From assembly GCF_032921865.1 (NCBI RefSeq), contig NZ_CP136684.1, forward strand, positions 4,378,501-4,442,500: 64,000 nt of DNA. Reading direction: 5' to 3'. Of the stretch, positions 16,504-24,654 are shown one piece after another; the stretch's first letter is position 1; every line of letters begins with the position of its first letter. A program made the translations under genes and the position numbers. Under the pieces are notes generated by a model. It saw nothing but the letters and a program-made list of their open reading frames with translations. It did not search any database and was not told the origin of the DNA. The stretch is from Thalassospira lucentensis. GTDB taxonomy: Bacteria; Pseudomonadota; Alphaproteobacteria; Rhodospirillales; Thalassospiraceae.

Positions 16504-17553
16504 ATGGCCGTGAAAAAGCAAGGCACCCCGACAAAGAAGACAGGAAGCAGCGACAATACGATCCGCAATGCAGTGAAACATACTGCACGCAGCCGCAAGG
16601 CCTCAAAACAGCATCCCGATCTTTCCAGTCTTGATAGCGAAGCCCGCGACCGTTTTTTGCTGGATGCCGAAAACATGACGATGGATCGCCTTGATGACCT
16701 TCCTTCAAGAAAACACAGTGCTTCTGACAGTGCTTCTGAAAGAACACCTTCCGGCGACGATCTTCCTCCGGATGTTGATCTTGATCCCAATTCACGTGCC
16801 AAAAAGATGCATGGCAAACAGTATCTTGAGCTGATTGCGCCCCTGCATATCGAACTTCTCAAACTGCAAAACTGGATCAAATCCGAAAATATCAAATCCC
16901 TGGTCATCTTCGAAGGCCGCGATGCAGCAGGCAAAGGCGGCACGATCAAACGCTTTACCGAACATCTTAATCCGCGCGGTGCACGTGTCGTCGCACTGGG
17001 CAAACCGAACGACCGGGAAGTGACCCAATGGTATTTCCAGCGTTATGTCGAACATCTGCCGTCCGGCGGGGAAATCGTCCTGTTTGACCGGTCCTGGTAT
17101 AACAGGGCGATGGTTGAACGGGTCATGGGCTTCTGCAACATGTTCGAAGTCAGCGAGTTCCTGCAATCGGTTCCAGCTTTGGAACGCATGCTGATCCGTT
17201 CCGAAATCCACATGACTAAATTCTATTTTTCGGTCAGCAAAAAAGAACAGGCACGCCGGTTTGACCAGCGCAAGCGGGATCCGCTCAAACAATGGAAGCT
17301 GAGCCCGGTTGATCTGGCATCCCAGAATCTTTGGGATGCCTATACCGAAGCGAAGACCGAGATGTTCTTCCATACCTCGACTGCCGACAGCCCGTGGATC
17401 ATTGTCAAATCCGATGACAAGAAACGTGCCCGTGTGAATGCGATCCGATATTATCTGTCTCAGTTCGAATATCCGGGGAAACGCACCGAACTTCTGACCT
17501 ATGATCGCAGGGTTATTCATACCGTCAGCGAAGAACTCTCGCTTGAAGACTGA
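16504..17553 (+). CDS. ppk2: Polyphosphate kinase 2
   Basis: This 349-residue protein has the PPK2 catalytic core from about residue 105 on. Walker A is FEGRDAAGKGGTIK, Walker B is FDRSWYNRAMVERVMGFC, and the lid is RRFDQRKRDPLKQWKLSP. PPK2 uses polyphosphate to phosphorylate nucleoside mono- or diphosphates. The single domain suggests class I (NDP to NTP). The first 100 residues are a basic then acidic, probably disordered tail (MAVKKQGTPTKKTGS). The ATG at 16504 was chosen; an upstream in-frame ATG lies inside the 16381-16456 stem-loop. Confidence 0.93.
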   Translation: MAVKKQGTPTKKTGSSDNTIRNAVKHTARSRKASKQHPDLSSLDSEARDRFLLDAENMTMDRLDDLPSRKHSASDSASERTPSGDDLPPDVDLDPNSRAKKMHGKQYLELIAPLHIELLKLQNWIKSENIKSLVIFEGRDAAGKGGTIKRFTEHLNPRGARVVALGKPNDREVTQWYFQRYVEHLPSGGEIVLFDRSWYNRAMVERVMGFCNMFEVSEFLQSVPALERMLIRSEIHMTKFYFSVSKKEQARRFDQRKRDPLKQWKLSPVDLASQNLWDAYTEAKTEMFFHTSTADSPWIIVKSDDKKRARVNAIRYYLSQFEYPGKRTELLTYDRRVIHTVSEELSLED

Positions 17554-17671
17554 CCGTTACGCTTTGAATGTATTCCGGATCGTGGAAACATTGTATCCGT
17601 GACATTCCCTTGCATTGACATTCCGAAGGCTGCCTCCTTTACTGGTACGACCAATTCACGGGAGGCACGAA

Positions 17672-18541
17672 ATGGCAAAATGTGCATTTATCGGGCTGGG
17701 AGTCATGGGATACCCCATGGCCGGCCACCTGCAAAAGGCAGGTCACGACGTTACCGTTTTCAACCGCACCGCCGCAAAGGCAGATAAATGGGCGGGTGAA
17801 TACGGCGGAAAATCCGCCCCCACCCCGGCCGATGCCGCAAAGGGGGCAGAGTTTGTTTTCATCTGCGTTGGCAATGACGAAGATCTGCGCAGTGTTGTGT
17901 TGGGCGATACCGGGGTATTGGCCGGCACGGAAAAGGGTGTTGTTGTCATCGACAATACGACCGCCTCGGCCGATGTTGCGCGCGAACTTTATACTGCGGC
18001 CAAAGCGGCGGGTGTTTCCTTTATCGACGCCCCGGTTTCCGGTGGGCAGGCAGGGGCCGAAAACGGAGTTCTTACCGTCATGTGCGGCGGTGATCAGGCA
18101 GCGTTTGATCGCGCGGCCCCGGTAATTGATGCCTTTGCCCGCTCCTGCCAATTGATGGGTGAAAGCGGATCCGGTCAACTGACCAAGATGGTGAACCAGA
18201 TTTGCATTGCCGGTCTGGTTCAGGGGCTTTCCGAAGGTGTCAATTTCGGGCGCAAGGCCGGACTTGATATGGCAAAGGTCCTTGACGTGATTTCCAAGGG
18301 TGCCGCCGGTAGCTGGCAAATGGAAAACCGCGGCAAGACCATGGTCGAAAACAAGTTTGATTTCGGGTTTGCGGTTGACTGGATGCGCAAGGATCTTGGC
18401 ATCTGTCTTGAAGAATCCAAGCGTAATGGTGCCCGCCTTCCGGTGACAGCACTCGTTGACCAGTTCTATGCCCAGGTACAGGAACGTGGTGGCAATCGCT
18501 GGGATACCTCCAGCCTGATTGATCTTCTGGCACGCGGATAA
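17672..18541 (+). CDS. NAD(P)-dependent beta-hydroxyacid dehydrogenase (3-hydroxyisobutyrate dehydrogenase family)
   Basis: This 289-residue enzyme has the Rossmann fingerprint AFIGLGVMGYPMAGHL at its start, the substrate loop DAPVSGGQAGAENGVLTVMC, and the catalytic lysine in GSGQLTKMVNQ near residue 170. It oxidises a short beta-hydroxyacid such as 3-hydroxyisobutyrate, or reduces tartronate semialdehyde; sequence alone does not say which. GGAGG lies just before the ATG at 17672. It is monocistronic, with a strong terminator after it. Confidence 0.88.
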   Translation: MAKCAFIGLGVMGYPMAGHLQKAGHDVTVFNRTAAKADKWAGEYGGKSAPTPADAAKGAEFVFICVGNDEDLRSVVLGDTGVLAGTEKGVVVIDNTTASADVARELYTAAKAAGVSFIDAPVSGGQAGAENGVLTVMCGGDQAAFDRAAPVIDAFARSCQLMGESGSGQLTKMVNQICIAGLVQGLSEGVNFGRKAGLDMAKVLDVISKGAAGSWQMENRGKTMVENKFDFGFAVDWMRKDLGICLEESKRNGARLPVTALVDQFYAQVQERGGNRWDTSSLIDLLARG

Positions 18542-18564
18542 CCTGTTATCCGGTTCTGAGAAAC

Positions 18565-18595
18565 AAAACGCGGCCAGTTGCTCTGGCCGCGTTTT
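18565..18595. terminator. Bidirectional terminator between convergent genes
   Basis: A 13-bp stem (AAAACGCGGCCAG-type arms, 18565-18577 and 18583-18595) with a TTGCT loop and flanking A/T runs serves the dehydrogenase gene on the plus strand and the protease gene on the minus strand. Confidence 0.85.
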
Positions 18596-18619
18596 TGTTT
18601 TCAATAATTAGGTAAAACC

Positions 18620-20149
18620 TTACAGACCGGCCCGCAGAAGCGGTTCCACCTGATCACGGTAAACGGCAAGCTGACCATCACTGAAATAGCCAACAGCACA
18701 TTCCAGAACCGTGTCGCGCTGCAGTTCCTTGGCCTCTCCGTCTCCTTCGGCCTCAACCGGGGCCTCACTGGTCGCGGATTTCCCGATCCGCGCAACATTG
18801 ATATCGCGTTCGCAACTTGCCGCATCCATAGATGCCAGAACCTTGCGCGGGTCACGACGGCGCGGCGGCAATGCGTGCTCCAGATCGACTTCGCGTTCGA
18901 ACGGCTCGGCATCCTGAAGTTTGACCTCGATATCCGGAATGACGCCGTTACCCTGAACGATATGGTTTTCCGGCGTTGTGTAATAACCGGTCGTGATTTT
19001 AAGTCCGCCACCTGACGTTAACGGCATGATGCGCTGCATTGACCCTTTGCCGAATGACTGTTCACCAATGATAACGCCCCGTCCGTTTTCACGAAGAGCC
19101 GCTGCCATCAGTTCAGCCCCGGATGCCGACCCGCGATCCAGCAGGATCGCCATGGGCACACCATCGAAATAATCACTGCTGTCAGCTTCATAACTGCGCA
19201 GCTTGCGTTCACCCCGTCCTTCGGTCGCGACAATCAGACCGTCGCTCAGGAACTGATCGGCAATGTCTGCGGCACTGTCAAGTAAACCGCCCGGGTTGCG
19301 GCGCAAATCGACAATGATCCCACGCGGGTTCCCGATCTGGTCTTCCAGCATTTCAAGATATTCGCGTGTCTGATCAAGTGTGCTTGCATCAAAACGCGAT
19401 ACCCGAACATAGGCGAGATCATTATCAATGATTGACGCTGTCACAGACGGGACCTCGATCCGGGCACGTTTGACGGTAACATCAAAATTTTCCTGCTTGC
19501 GCTGGATTGTCAGTGTCACGGGGTCACCAATCCGCCCGCGCATCAGACGAACGGCCTCTGCAATCGGCTCGCCCTTCATATCATGACCATCGATATGAGT
19601 AATCCGGTCGTTGGGCTGCAACCCGGCCCGTGCGGCAGGCGTATCGTCAATCGGCGATACGATGCGGATCAGTTTGTCTTCGTCCTGAGAAATAACGATC
19701 CCGACACCGGCAAAACTTCCTTCGGTGCTTTCCTGTAAACGGCGGAACATCTCGTCTGTCATATAAGCACTATGCGGATCTAGGTCGTGCAGGCTCTCAT
19801 CAAGCGCCGCCCCGACGATAGCGGATGGCGTGTTATCTTCTGCTTCGAGTTCCGGCAAACTTGCAATCGCCCGCTCGACAAAAGCTGGGCGATCAATGTT
19901 TTCGACATAAGTGTCAGAGAGAACCTGCACGGCTTCGACAAACAGCTTGTCTGCACGGTCATACTGATCATTGGTTGCACTATCTGCGACATAATCGCGA
20001 TAGGCATCCAGAAATAGCTGTTCGTCATCGCTTGGCCACACCGGACCGGCACATGCCACCAACCTGGTCCCGGCAAATGAAATCACCACTGCAAGTAAGA
20101 TTGGCAATATTCCTTTGCGCAGCACGGCCATACTCCTGTGTTTTCTCAT
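18620..20149 (-). CDS. S41-family C-terminal processing peptidase, possible lipoprotein
   Basis: This 509-residue protein resembles Ctp/Prc serine proteases, which trim periplasmic proteins. A hydrophobic N-terminal segment ends in LVAC, a plausible lipobox. A PDZ domain follows (SFAGVGIVISQDEDKLIRIV through RAGLQPNDRITHIDG), then the catalytic domain with the serine in DRGSASGAELMAAAL and the lysine in GEQSFGKGSMQRI. A C-terminal tail of about 110 residues is unusual in composition. Two starts are possible: ATG at 20149, and ATG at 20131 with an AGGAG too close to it. Targets are unknown; envelope turnover is likely. Confidence 0.9.
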   Translation of the reverse strand: MRKHRSMAVLRKGILPILLAVVISFAGTRLVACAGPVWPSDDEQLFLDAYRDYVADSATNDQYDRADKLFVEAVQVLSDTYVENIDRPAFVERAIASLPELEAEDNTPSAIVGAALDESLHDLDPHSAYMTDEMFRRLQESTEGSFAGVGIVISQDEDKLIRIVSPIDDTPAARAGLQPNDRITHIDGHDMKGEPIAEAVRLMRGRIGDPVTLTIQRKQENFDVTVKRARIEVPSVTASIIDNDLAYVRVSRFDASTLDQTREYLEMLEDQIGNPRGIIVDLRRNPGGLLDSAADIADQFLSDGLIVATEGRGERKLRSYEADSSDYFDGVPMAILLDRGSASGAELMAAALRENGRGVIIGEQSFGKGSMQRIMPLTSGGGLKITTGYYTTPENHIVQGNGVIPDIEVKLQDAEPFEREVDLEHALPPRRRDPRKVLASMDAASCERDINVARIGKSATSEAPVEAEGDGEAKELQRDTVLECAVGYFSDGQLAVYRDQVEPLLRAGL

Positions 20150-20458
20150 TCTTTTATATCGTGTCCCGATTACCGGTAGGGCAGTTTAGCCTGCCAAACC
20201 CTGAATGGCGACCCCACAACCACGTCCCGATCCGATTTATATCGGAACCAGTATGTATTATTGCCAGTACTGCAGTGCAACGTCTGCGGATTGAAAACAA
20301 TAATACACGACGAATGTCTGAGAAGAATTTGTCACATCATGACGGAAACGGACTCGATCTTGCGCACGCATCTGATTATGCTGTGCGGCAAGAACAACGT
20401 CCCGTAATGAGGGCGATACCGAGCGGGCGCCTCACAATTCAGGGAGACGTCTTTTTCC
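20150..20458. other. Divergent intergenic region between the S41 protease and acyl-CoA dehydrogenase genes
   Basis: This 309-base gap must hold both divergent promoters. The one clear structure is TCCGAT-TTAT-ATCGGA (20231-20246). A weaker GGCAG/CTGCC repeat lies at about 20180-20195. A Shine-Dalgarno-like AGGGAGA lies before the dehydrogenase start. I see no gene. Confidence 0.5.
20231..20246. promoter_or_regulatory. Short palindrome, operator candidate
   Basis: TCCGAT-N4-ATCGGA is a perfect interrupted palindrome midway between two divergent genes. It has no recognised regulator. Confidence 0.3.
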
Positions 20459-22234
20459 ATGAGCGATTACACACCACCAATCCATGATCTGCGGTTTCTG
20501 ATACATAATGTGATCGGTTTGAAAACCGTTTCGGATATTCCTGCCTTTGCGGAAACCACTCCTGACCTTGTCGATGCGATCCTTGAGGAAGCGGGCAAAC
20601 TGGCAGCAGGTGTGCTGGCACCGTTAAACCGCGTTGGGGATAAGGAAGGTTCTGTCCTTCAGGACGATGGCAGTGTCCGCACCCCGACTGGCTGGAAAGA
20701 CGCCTATGGAAAATTCTGCGACGGTGGATGGCAAGGCATCAGCGCCTCTGAAGCTGATGGAGGTATGGGCCTTCCCCTGCTTGTCGGAGCCGCGGTTGGC
20801 GAGCTTTGGCATTCGGCAAATATGGCATTTGCTCTTTGCCCGATGCTGACTGCTGGTGCCATCGAACTTCTATCGGCACACGGGTCTGAGCAGCAGCGCA
20901 AACTTTATCTGTCACGAATGATCTCTGGGGAATGGACCGGCACCATGAACCTGACAGAACCCCAGGCAGGTTCGGATCTTTCAAAAGTTCGCAGCTTGGC
21001 AATTCCAGCCGATGACGGTAGCTATCGCTTAACGGGACAAAAGATTTTCATCACCTATGGCGATCACGAGATGACAGATAATATTGTCCATCTTGTTCTT
21101 GCCCGAACTCCCAATGCACCTGAGGGCGTCAAAGGGATTTCACTGTTTATTGTACCCAAGTTCCTTGTTAACGCGGACGGCACGACAGGCAAACGCAACG
21201 ACGTGAAATGCGTATCGCTCGAACACAAGCTTGGTATTCATGGCAGCCCGACTGCTGTGCTTTCATTTGGGGATCAGGGGGGGGCCACCGGATATCTGAT
21301 CGGCGCGGAGGGACAAGGCCTCGCCTGCATGTTTACCATGATGAATAATGCGCGTCTTTCGGTTGGTCAGCAGGGTGTTGCGATCTCTGAACGTGCCTAT
21401 CAGCAGGCAGCGTCTTATGCACGTGACCGCAAACAGGGTAAGTCCCCGACTACGGGGCAGGATGATACCATTATTCATCACGGTGATATTCAACGCATGC
21501 TGATCCGAATGCGGTCAACAACCGAGGCAGCACGCGCGCTATCGCTTTATGCAGCCGTTCAGCTTGATATCGCCCATCATCATGAAGACCCGGATGCCCG
21601 CGCGTCAGCACAGGTACGAGCCGACCTCCTGATCCCGATGGTCAAGGGCTGGTCAACAGATTTGGGGGTAGAAAATGCTTCCCTTGGAATTCAGGTTCAC
21701 GGCGGAATGGGCTTTATTGAAGAAACCGGCGCAGCCCAACATCTGCGTGATGCGCGCATTGCGCCGATTTACGAAGGAACAAATGGCATTCAGGCGCTGG
21801 ATCTCATTGGTCGAAAACTCTTGCGCGACAAGGGATCAGCGATGCAGAGGCTTATCGCCGAAATGCGTGAAACCTTCGTTCAAACAGCCGATGCTGATGA
21901 AATGGAAAAACCGGCAAAGATGCTGGGCAATGCAATTGATCAACTTGAAAAAACAACGATAGACATCCTTGCCAGATGCGAAGCTTCCCCGACCTTGGCA
22001 CAAGCTGTCGCCTCTCCTTATCTCCGACAAGCGTCGATTTGTGTCGCAGGCTGGCTGATGTATCGCTCACAGAAGAAGTTGTTTGACGGCGATGTCGAAC
22101 CGGGCTTCACCGATGCGAAGCATTTGAGTTGCGATTTCTTTTTCGGGCAAGTGCTCCCGGAAAGCGACTGTATGGCACGTCAGATTGCCAATACAGAAAA
22201 CGACCTGCTACATGAAACAGCGCCATTATTCTGA
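20459..22234 (+). CDS. Acyl-CoA dehydrogenase, long form with C-terminal extension (DmdC/FadE-like)
   Basis: This 591-residue flavoprotein belongs to the long acyl-CoA dehydrogenase subgroup. The N-terminal YTPPIHDLRFLIHNVIGL is typical. The FAD-binding segment MNLTEPQAGSDL, the HGGMGFIEETGAAQHLRDA stretch and IYEGTNGIQALDLIGRK are intact. A C-terminal helical extension of about 120 residues follows. The group includes general fatty-acyl-CoA dehydrogenases and the DMSP-pathway enzyme DmdC, which a marine organism could use; sequence reading cannot separate them. It stands alone rather than in a beta-oxidation operon, and is not the missing isovaleryl-CoA dehydrogenase of the liu cluster, which is shorter. 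Confidence 0.9.
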   Translation: MSDYTPPIHDLRFLIHNVIGLKTVSDIPAFAETTPDLVDAILEEAGKLAAGVLAPLNRVGDKEGSVLQDDGSVRTPTGWKDAYGKFCDGGWQGISASEADGGMGLPLLVGAAVGELWHSANMAFALCPMLTAGAIELLSAHGSEQQRKLYLSRMISGEWTGTMNLTEPQAGSDLSKVRSLAIPADDGSYRLTGQKIFITYGDHEMTDNIVHLVLARTPNAPEGVKGISLFIVPKFLVNADGTTGKRNDVKCVSLEHKLGIHGSPTAVLSFGDQGGATGYLIGAEGQGLACMFTMMNNARLSVGQQGVAISERAYQQAASYARDRKQGKSPTTGQDDTIIHHGDIQRMLIRMRSTTEAARALSLYAAVQLDIAHHHEDPDARASAQVRADLLIPMVKGWSTDLGVENASLGIQVHGGMGFIEETGAAQHLRDARIAPIYEGTNGIQALDLIGRKLLRDKGSAMQRLIAEMRETFVQTADADEMEKPAKMLGNAIDQLEKTTIDILARCEASPTLAQAVASPYLRQASICVAGWLMYRSQKKLFDGDVEPGFTDAKHLSCDFFFGQVLPESDCMARQIANTENDLLHETAPLF

Positions 22235-22258
22235 CACAGCCGTGGCGTTGTAATCCAT

Positions 22259-22300
22259 TGATACCTCGCTGGGCATAGTGCATCGCGAGGTATCAGTTTT
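22259..22300 (+). terminator. Terminator after the acyl-CoA dehydrogenase
   Basis: An 11-bp stem (TGATACCTCGC/GCGAGGTATCA) with a 15-base loop, itself able to form a small GCA/TGC stem, is followed by GTTTT. Confidence 0.75.
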
Positions 22301-22418
22301 CGCCTTTAACGACAATCGGTTGCCACCTGCTCCACCGTGACCACCCTGCCTCAACGCGCAACAGCACAATTGCCGGGCTTCGCCCCTAATTTCCTGTTTC
22401 GGTTTCTGAACGCTTCTC

Positions 22419-22424
22419 TATAAT
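22419..22424 (+). promoter_or_regulatory. Perfect -10 element eight bases before the lptF ATG
   Basis: TATAAT at 22419-22424 would place the transcript start at or within a base or two of the lptF ATG (22432). No good -35 lies 17 bases upstream. There is no Shine-Dalgarno before the ATG. Together these suggest a leaderless message. Confidence 0.45.
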
Positions 22425-22431
22425 CCGGCCA

Positions 22432-23550
22432 ATGAATCGTTTAACCCGATATATGCTGAAACAGCAGTTTATTATGATGGTGTTTGTGACACTTGGCTTG
22501 CTTTGTGTCATATGGCTGTCGCAGAGCCTGCGTTTCATTGAAATGATTGTAAACCGGGGCCTTTCCGTCTCGGTATTTTTACAACTGACATCGCTGCTGC
22601 TTCCCAGCTTTCTGGCAATTATTCTGCCAATATCACTCTTTTTTGTTGTTGTTTTCACATACAACAAGCTGATTCAGGATCGAGAGCTTATCGTCATGCG
22701 ATCTGCGGGCCTCAGTCAGTGGGCTCTTGCAAAACCAACACTCATCCTTGCATGCCTGACTGCGGCGTTCGGTTATTTTCTCACGCTGTTTTATCTGCCT
22801 TACAGCTATCAGCAATTCAAAGAACTCCAATACTCGATCCGGAATGATTTCTCTTCGGTGCTTTTGCAGGAAGGCAGCTTTACCGATCTGGACGGTTTGA
22901 CTGTTTACATTCGGGAAGTCGGGCAGGATAACGAGCTGCTTGGAATTCTGGTGCACGATTCAAGAAATCCTGCTGCGCAAGCGACAATGATGGCAAAGAA
23001 CGGAGCTCTTGTACGCACCGAGAACGGCCCAAGGATCGTGTTGCTTGACGGAAACCGGCAGGAAGTCAATACAAAGGACGGCACGATGTCGATCCTCTAT
23101 TTTGACCGTTACGCCGTTGATATTGCGCATAGCACAGAAGACCCTGCCCTTCGTTATCGTGAAGCACGTGAACGCAGTGTCTCCAATCTGTTAACTGCAA
23201 TCCCCCCGGATGTATTGCCTAACGATGTTGGCGCATTTCGTGCAGAAGGGCATGATCGTCTGATTTCACCTCTTTATTCGATTGGGTTCGCCAGCATTGC
23301 ATTGGCTGTCCTGGTCTCCAGCAGTTTCTCCCGCAGGGGACAAACAGGTCGGCTATTGCTTGCTATTGCCGCCATGATTGTTTTTCAGGCAATCGGAATC
23401 GCAATGAAAAACCTGTCCGCAAAGAATCCCGACCTTGTGCCTCTTATGTATCTTAACGCATTTATTCCAATCGTCGGTGGCCTATACTGGACATTCCGGG
23501 GACCACAAATTCAGGCAAAAGCCGCAAACCGTAACGAGGTTACGGTATGA
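22432..23550 (+). CDS. lptF: LPS export ABC transporter permease LptF
   Basis: This 372-residue inner-membrane protein is one of the two permeases that, with LptB and LptC, extract lipopolysaccharide from the membrane. It has the family layout: two N-terminal membrane helices (NRLTRYMLKQQF; LSQSLRFIEMIVNRGLSV), a third and fourth around LLLPSFLAIILPISLFFVV, a periplasmic beta-jellyroll (about residues 130-270), and two C-terminal helices. The start is firm by homology but lacks a Shine-Dalgarno. It overlaps lptG by four bases. It heads the lptF-lptG-lptD-surA-pdxA-ksgA operon. Confidence 0.92.
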   Translation: MNRLTRYMLKQQFIMMVFVTLGLLCVIWLSQSLRFIEMIVNRGLSVSVFLQLTSLLLPSFLAIILPISLFFVVVFTYNKLIQDRELIVMRSAGLSQWALAKPTLILACLTAAFGYFLTLFYLPYSYQQFKELQYSIRNDFSSVLLQEGSFTDLDGLTVYIREVGQDNELLGILVHDSRNPAAQATMMAKNGALVRTENGPRIVLLDGNRQEVNTKDGTMSILYFDRYAVDIAHSTEDPALRYREARERSVSNLLTAIPPDVLPNDVGAFRAEGHDRLISPLYSIGFASIALAVLVSSSFSRRGQTGRLLLAIAAMIVFQAIGIAMKNLSAKNPDLVPLMYLNAFIPIVGGLYWTFRGPQIQAKAANRNEVTV

Positions 23551-24650
23551 GAATCTCCCCGACCCTGACTTGGTATTTTGGTAAACATGTCCTGATCTCG
23601 ATTTTGGGGATTCTAGCCCTTCTCATCGGGTTAATACTGATTGGTGATACCATTGAGCTGCTAAGACGCGCAGGTGGCAAACCTGATGCAACGGTGAGCA
23701 TCGTTTTTCAGATGGCTACCAGCAGAATCCCCTTCATGACAGAAAAGGTCCTGCCGTTTGCAGTCCTGTTCGGATCAATGTTTTCGTTCTGGAAGCTGAC
23801 TGGCAATCAGGAACTTGTTGTGACACGCGCGGCCGGTGTCTCCGCATGGCAGTTTTTGCTACCGCCTATCATGTGCGCGATTTTGCTCGGCTCCATTCAG
23901 GTAATGGCACTTAATCCACTATCTTCAATTTTGCTGCAACGCTATGAAACACTTGAAGCCCGTTATCTTCAAGGCAATAGCAGTATCATGAACCTTTCCT
24001 CCAGTGGGCTGTGGTTGCGCCAGGGCACGCAGGACGGACAGGCCGTAATCTATGCCCGAGAAGTGCGTGGTCAGGCTACAGATCGTGTAGACTTGCGGAA
24101 TGTGACAGTCTTTCGGTTTCAGAACGCGGATGATTTCACAACGCGAATTGATGCAGAACGAGCCGTCCTGGAACCCGGTACATGGCATTTCTTCGATGCC
24201 TGGACTTTCCATCCCGGACAGGTCAGTGAATTTTCGCCCGAGTTAATGTTACCCACGAACCTTACTGCCCGCAAAATACAGGACAGCTTTGCATCTCCCG
24301 AAACGATGTCTTTCTGGGATTTGAAACCGTTCATCAATCTTCTTGAACGTGCAGGTTTTAACGCAACTCGCCATCGAATACATTTTCATAGCTTGCTGTC
24401 GCGTCCTTTGCTTCTTTGCGCGATGGTTTTGATTGCCGCAGCATTCTGTCTTAAATTTTCTCGACGACGCCGTGCATCTCTTGTTATCGGTGGTGGTGTC
24501 GCGACCGGTTTCATTCTTTACTTCTGTACCGATGTCATTTCAGCACTTGGCGTTTCGGGCGGCATCCCGCCTGTTCTGTCTGCGTGGGCACCTGCAGGTA
24601 TATCGTTGCTATTGGGAGTTTCAACCTTGCTGCATCTGGAGGATGGCTAG
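23547..24650 (+). CDS. lptG: LPS export ABC transporter permease LptG
   Basis: This 367-residue partner of LptF has the same topology: helices around ILGILALLIGLILIGDTIEL and VLPFAVLFGSMFSFWKLT, a periplasmic jellyroll, and a C-terminal pair around LLCAMVLIAAAFCLKFSRR. The coupling-helix region QELVVTRAAGVSAWQFL is clear. The ATGA overlap with lptF indicates translational coupling. Confidence 0.92.
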   Translation: MRISPTLTWYFGKHVLISILGILALLIGLILIGDTIELLRRAGGKPDATVSIVFQMATSRIPFMTEKVLPFAVLFGSMFSFWKLTGNQELVVTRAAGVSAWQFLLPPIMCAILLGSIQVMALNPLSSILLQRYETLEARYLQGNSSIMNLSSSGLWLRQGTQDGQAVIYAREVRGQATDRVDLRNVTVFRFQNADDFTTRIDAERAVLEPGTWHFFDAWTFHPGQVSEFSPELMLPTNLTARKIQDSFASPETMSFWDLKPFINLLERAGFNATRHRIHFHSLLSRPLLLCAMVLIAAAFCLKFSRRRRASLVIGGGVATGFILYFCTDVISALGVSGGIPPVLSAWAPAGISLLLGVSTLLHLEDG

Positions 24651-24654
24651 CTGA

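Noticed and set aside
17639..18604. 321-codon minus-strand frame antisense to the beta-hydroxyacid dehydrogenase
   Set aside because: The plus-strand frame has intact catalytic motifs; the minus frame has none.
20459..22234. Isovaleryl-CoA dehydrogenase (liuA) for the long acyl-CoA dehydrogenase
   Set aside because: At 591 residues with a C-terminal extension it belongs to the long subgroup; liuA proteins are about 390 residues.
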